Shown: positions 6,155 through 7,720 of the stretch, piece after piece
Layout: each line of letters opens with the position of its first letter
How positions within the stretch are numbered: the stretch's first letter is position 1
NCBI GenBank assembly: GCA_031275525.1
Contig: JAISOP010000045.1
Coordinates: 1 to 7,720, forward strand
DNA length: 7,720 nucleotides
Origin: Tannerella sp.
Lineage (GTDB): Bacteria > Bacteroidota > Bacteroidia > Bacteroidales > Tannerellaceae
Direction of reading: 5' to 3'
The notes under the pieces: model-generated
Databases searched by the model: none
Told to the model about the DNA's origin: nothing
What the model saw: the letters and a program-made list of their open reading frames with translations, nothing else
Position numbers and translations under genes: made by a program

Positions 6155-6184
6155 AAAAATATTAAAGGATGTCTCTCGACATCC
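6155..6184 (-). terminator. Intrinsic terminator of the candidate minus-strand RNA
   Basis: A 7-bp perfect stem (GGATGTC/GACATCC) with a 4-nt loop at 6167-6184 is followed on the minus strand by a U-rich tail (6166-6155) with 9 T in 12 bases. The stem is short, so strength is uncertain. Confidence 0.5.
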
Positions 6185-6230
6185 CCTAATCAAATTGTTA
6201 ACCTTAAATCTAATACTATTATGAAAAACC
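6155..6230 (-). ncRNA. Candidate short antisense-strand RNA (promoter, leader, terminator)
   Basis: Reading the minus strand from a predicted start near 6230, the transcript would carry a leader with TATTAGATTTAAGGTTAACA, then a hairpin GGATGTC-GAGA-GACATCC (6184-6167), then TTTAATATTTTT (6166-6155). That is an intrinsic-terminator layout giving an RNA of about 75 nt. No open frame of note lies within it and no gene follows on the minus strand until ppdK, nearly 3 kb away. The leader plus hairpin resembles 5' leaders I associate with Bacteroidales genes, so it may instead be an orphan leader left after its gene was lost. It is not matched to a named RNA family. Confidence 0.4.
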
Positions 6231-6236
6231 ACGCTG

Positions 6237-6266
6237 CAAAGGTAGATGTATTTTATGGATAACCAA
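6237..6266 (-). promoter_or_regulatory. Bacteroidetes-type promoter on the minus strand
   Basis: On the minus strand TTG (6266-6264) is followed by exactly 19 nt and then TACCTTTG (6244-6237), which fits the Bacteroidetes TTTG/TTG -33 and TAnnTTTG -7 arrangement well. It would start transcription near 6230, away from xerD and into the hairpin at 6167-6184. Confidence 0.6.
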
Positions 6267-6528
6267 TAGACAGGTCGTTAAATAAGCCTACATTGGGCAT
6301 AATAAACCCTAAGTTTTGAACCTTTTCCCTTCTATTTTTGTTATTCGCGCTTATTCCCATCTTTTTTGGGGAAACAAGCGACCTTGTTCAGCTATGAATT
6401 TCACCCGTTCCTTTTGCTTCTTTACTCAGCGCTTTTACAGTTCACATCACATTGCCGGTCGAGGATCGAAGGCAAGGCTCCCGTATTTTTCCTCAGGTGG
6501 CCCTAGCCGAAAAATGACCGGAAAAGGC
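6267..6528. other. Intergenic stretch upstream of the xerD promoter
   Basis: No gene is recognisable. The plus frame that is open from about 6316 lacks an ATG at its head and has no family resemblance. A dyad ATTTTTC (6485-6491) with GAAAAAT (6509-6515) surrounds a 17-nt loop and could be a weak hairpin with T-rich flanks on both strands. Confidence 0.4.
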
Positions 6529-6555
6529 TTGATTATTCAAAATGCCGTATATTTG
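6529..6555 (+). promoter_or_regulatory. Probable xerD promoter
   Basis: TATATTTG (6548-6555) matches the -7 consensus TAnnTTTG and is followed by CAACATG, a context common at Bacteroidetes starts. A TTG lies 16 nt upstream (6529-6531), slightly closer than ideal. The predicted leader to the xerD ATG is about 90 nt. Confidence 0.5.
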
Positions 6556-6651
6556 CAACATGCATTACAGGGTAATAAGCAGGACTATGACACTTCTATT
6601 TTTCAGGAAATCCGGGAACACCTCGCCGGTTATTAGAAAAACTTTTGCAGG

Positions 6652-7557
6652 ATGGAAACCGAAAAGGAACTCATGAGCAGGTACGAGGCCTACCTTCGTT
6701 TGGAAAAAGGTTTGTCGGCCAATACCGTGGAGGCTTATTTCGATGATTTGGAGAAACTGTTCCGCTTCATAAACAGTGAGAAAACGGGTGTTCGCGGGAT
6801 TCGCTATGCCGATTTGCAGCAGTTTGTGGCGCAGTTGCATGACCTCGGCATATCGTCCCGTTCGCGGGCGCGTATCATTTCGGGCGTCAAATCGTTTTTC
6901 CGGTTTCTGGTGCGGGAGCATTACGTGGATAGTGACCCAACCGAACTGCTGGAAGCGCCCAGGATCGGGATGAAACTGCCGGAAATATTGACGGTGGACG
7001 AAATCAATCGCATACTGGATTCCATCGACCTCTCCACCCAAACGGGACAGCGTAACCGCGCCATGCTGGAGGTGCTGTACAGTTGCGGGCTACGTGTCTC
7101 CGAACTGATTAACCTCGCTTATTCGGATATTTATTTTGAAGAAGAATTTATCCGCATCACCGGCAAGGGGAACAAGCAGCGGCTGGTGCCGGTTTCGAAA
7201 ACGGCGCTACAGGAAATCAGGAATTATCTGCAAGGACGCCATTCGATTGACGTGCAGAAAGGTTTTGAAGACAGGTTATTTCTCAACCGGCAGGGTAGGG
7301 GGCTGACGCGGGTCATGGTATACCTCATCGCCCGAACGCACGCCGAACTCGCGGGGATTCACAAGCGTATCAGTCCGCATACGTTCCGCCATTCGTTTGC
7401 CACTCACCTGCTCGAAGGCGGCGCCAACCTGCGTGCCATCCAAATGATGCTCGGACATGAAAACATCACGACGACGGAACTTTATACGCACATCGACCGT
7501 GAAACCCTGCGGACCGAAATCCTCCGGCACCATCCGAGGAACAGGGGCGAGGCTTAG
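6652..7557 (+). CDS. xerD: Tyrosine recombinase XerD
   Basis: A site-specific recombinase that, with a XerC-type partner and FtsK, resolves chromosome dimers at dif near the terminus. The 301 aa are close to the usual 298-300. The N-terminal core-binding SAM-like domain covers about residues 1-100 (LEKGLSANTVEAYFDDLEKL). The catalytic domain holds the full tyrosine-recombinase set: Arg148 in YSCGLRVSEL, Lys172 in ITGKGNKQRLVP, His243 and Arg246 in SPHTFRHSFATHLLEGG, His269 in MLGHENITTT, and nucleophile Tyr278 in ELYTHI. These positions are within one residue of E. coli XerD, favouring a housekeeping recombinase over a phage or transposon integrase. The ATG at 6652 has no clear Shine-Dalgarno. 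An ATG at 6673 is preceded by AAGGAA but would trim seven residues. XerC versus XerD is inferred from overall resemblance. Many Bacteroidales carry aroQ divergently beside xerD; that gene is absent here. Confidence 0.93.
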   Translation: METEKELMSRYEAYLRLEKGLSANTVEAYFDDLEKLFRFINSEKTGVRGIRYADLQQFVAQLHDLGISSRSRARIISGVKSFFRFLVREHYVDSDPTELLEAPRIGMKLPEILTVDEINRILDSIDLSTQTGQRNRAMLEVLYSCGLRVSELINLAYSDIYFEEEFIRITGKGNKQRLVPVSKTALQEIRNYLQGRHSIDVQKGFEDRLFLNRQGRGLTRVMVYLIARTHAELAGIHKRISPHTFRHSFATHLLEGGANLRAIQMMLGHENITTTELYTHIDRETLRTEILRHHPRNRGEA

Positions 7558-7581
7558 GAGCTGTCAAGAAATAAACCATCC
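7557..7581. repeat. GGAGCTGTC...GAAATAAACCAT motif, copy 2
   Basis: The same 9-nt and 12-nt words as at 5923-5947, with the same 2-nt gap, but starting on the last base of the xerD stop codon. The exact abutment suggests either insertion of an element at the gene end or use of the motif as 3' flanking DNA. Confidence 0.65.
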
Positions 7582-7583
7582 AT

Positions 7584-7708
7584 TTACGGGTCTGTTTTTC
7601 GCAGGGTGCATTTCAAATTGTCGCCATGCATTAAGCCGCCCTGCAAGGAGGCTTTTTGAGAATCTCAATCACTTTATGCCATTGTCGATTCATAGCAATG
7701 ACCCGTAA
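7584..7708. repeat. Nested inverted repeats downstream of xerD
   Basis: TTACGGGTC (7584-7592) and GACCCGTAA (7700-7708) are perfect 9-bp inverted copies 107 nt apart. Inside them GCAGGG (7601-7606) pairs with CCCTGC (7639-7644). The nesting could be a structured RNA or the ends of a small element; the window stops 12 nt later. Confidence 0.4.
7634..7657 (+). terminator. Possible xerD terminator
   Basis: AGCCGCC (7634-7640) pairs with GGAGGCT (7647-7653) with one G/A mismatch around CTGCAA, followed by a T5 run (7653-7657), about 77 nt past the stop codon. The right half, AAGGAGGCTTTTTGAGA, resembles the dispersed motif at 383-405 and 5721-5743, so it may be a diverged third copy. Confidence 0.45.
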
Positions 7709-7720
7709 GCGAAGCATATT

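Noticed and set aside
6221..6262. Tiny plus-strand ORF MKNHAAKVDVFYG
   Set aside because: Thirteen codons on the complement of a good minus-strand promoter; the apparent reading is explained by the promoter sequence.
6316..6636. 106-codon plus-strand frame upstream of xerD
   Set aside because: It begins at a TTG without a ribosome site, overlaps the likely xerD promoter, and its composition is not protein-like.
6652..7557. Integrase of a mobile element or an invertase controlling the nearby inverted repeats
   Set aside because: Length, residue spacing and motifs match housekeeping XerD. The nearby inverted repeats do not flank a promoter facing a gene in a way that suggests an invertible switch.

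Overview
The window looks like a chromosomal segment of a Bacteroidales bacterium, probably a Tannerella/Porphyromonas/Parabacteroides-type genome, at roughly 50% GC. The evidence is the style of the three housekeeping proteins and two good matches to the Bacteroidetes sigma-factor -7 consensus TAnnTTTG (TACATTTG before the dikinase, TATATTTG before the recombinase). A third match, TACCTTTG with a TTG 19 nt upstream, sits on the minus strand in an intergenic region. Shine-Dalgarno sequences are weak or absent, as is usual in this phylum. Genus and species cannot be fixed by eye.

Three full-length genes are well supported. ppdK (pyruvate, phosphate dikinase) is on the minus strand at 708-3428, with its own promoter and a strong hairpin terminator. 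ugd (UDP-glucose 6-dehydrogenase) is on the plus strand at 3995-5308. xerD (tyrosine recombinase) is on the plus strand at 6652-7557. All catalytic residues I looked for are present. The three do not form a functional pathway: they serve central PEP/pyruvate metabolism, UDP-glucuronate supply for surface polysaccharide, and chromosome-dimer resolution. A 48-codon open frame at 3842-3988 ends 6 nt before ugd and reads like the C-terminal end of a decayed or displaced gene.

The intergenic DNA is unusually large (about 0.7, 0.55 and 1.3 kb) and full of repeats. There are three unrelated short-period tandem arrays: a 23-bp unit at 1-148, a different 23-bp unit at 3621-3802, and a 21-bp unit at 5741-5908. 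Each has internal dyads or alternating subtypes. Around them lie dispersed motifs that recur in the window (383-405 with 5721-5743; 5923-5947 with 7557-7581; 3575-3588 with 5950-5963). There are also long imperfect palindromes at 5464-5601 and 5974-6108, and several compact hairpins.

The most gene-like non-coding signal is on the minus strand at 6155-6266. A promoter-like pair is followed by a leader of about 45 nt and a 7-bp hairpin with a U-rich tail, which together could make an RNA of about 75 nt. I see no CRISPR array, tRNA, rRNA, transposase gene or defence system. Any novelty here lies in the repeat-rich intergenic regions and the possible small RNA, not in the proteins.
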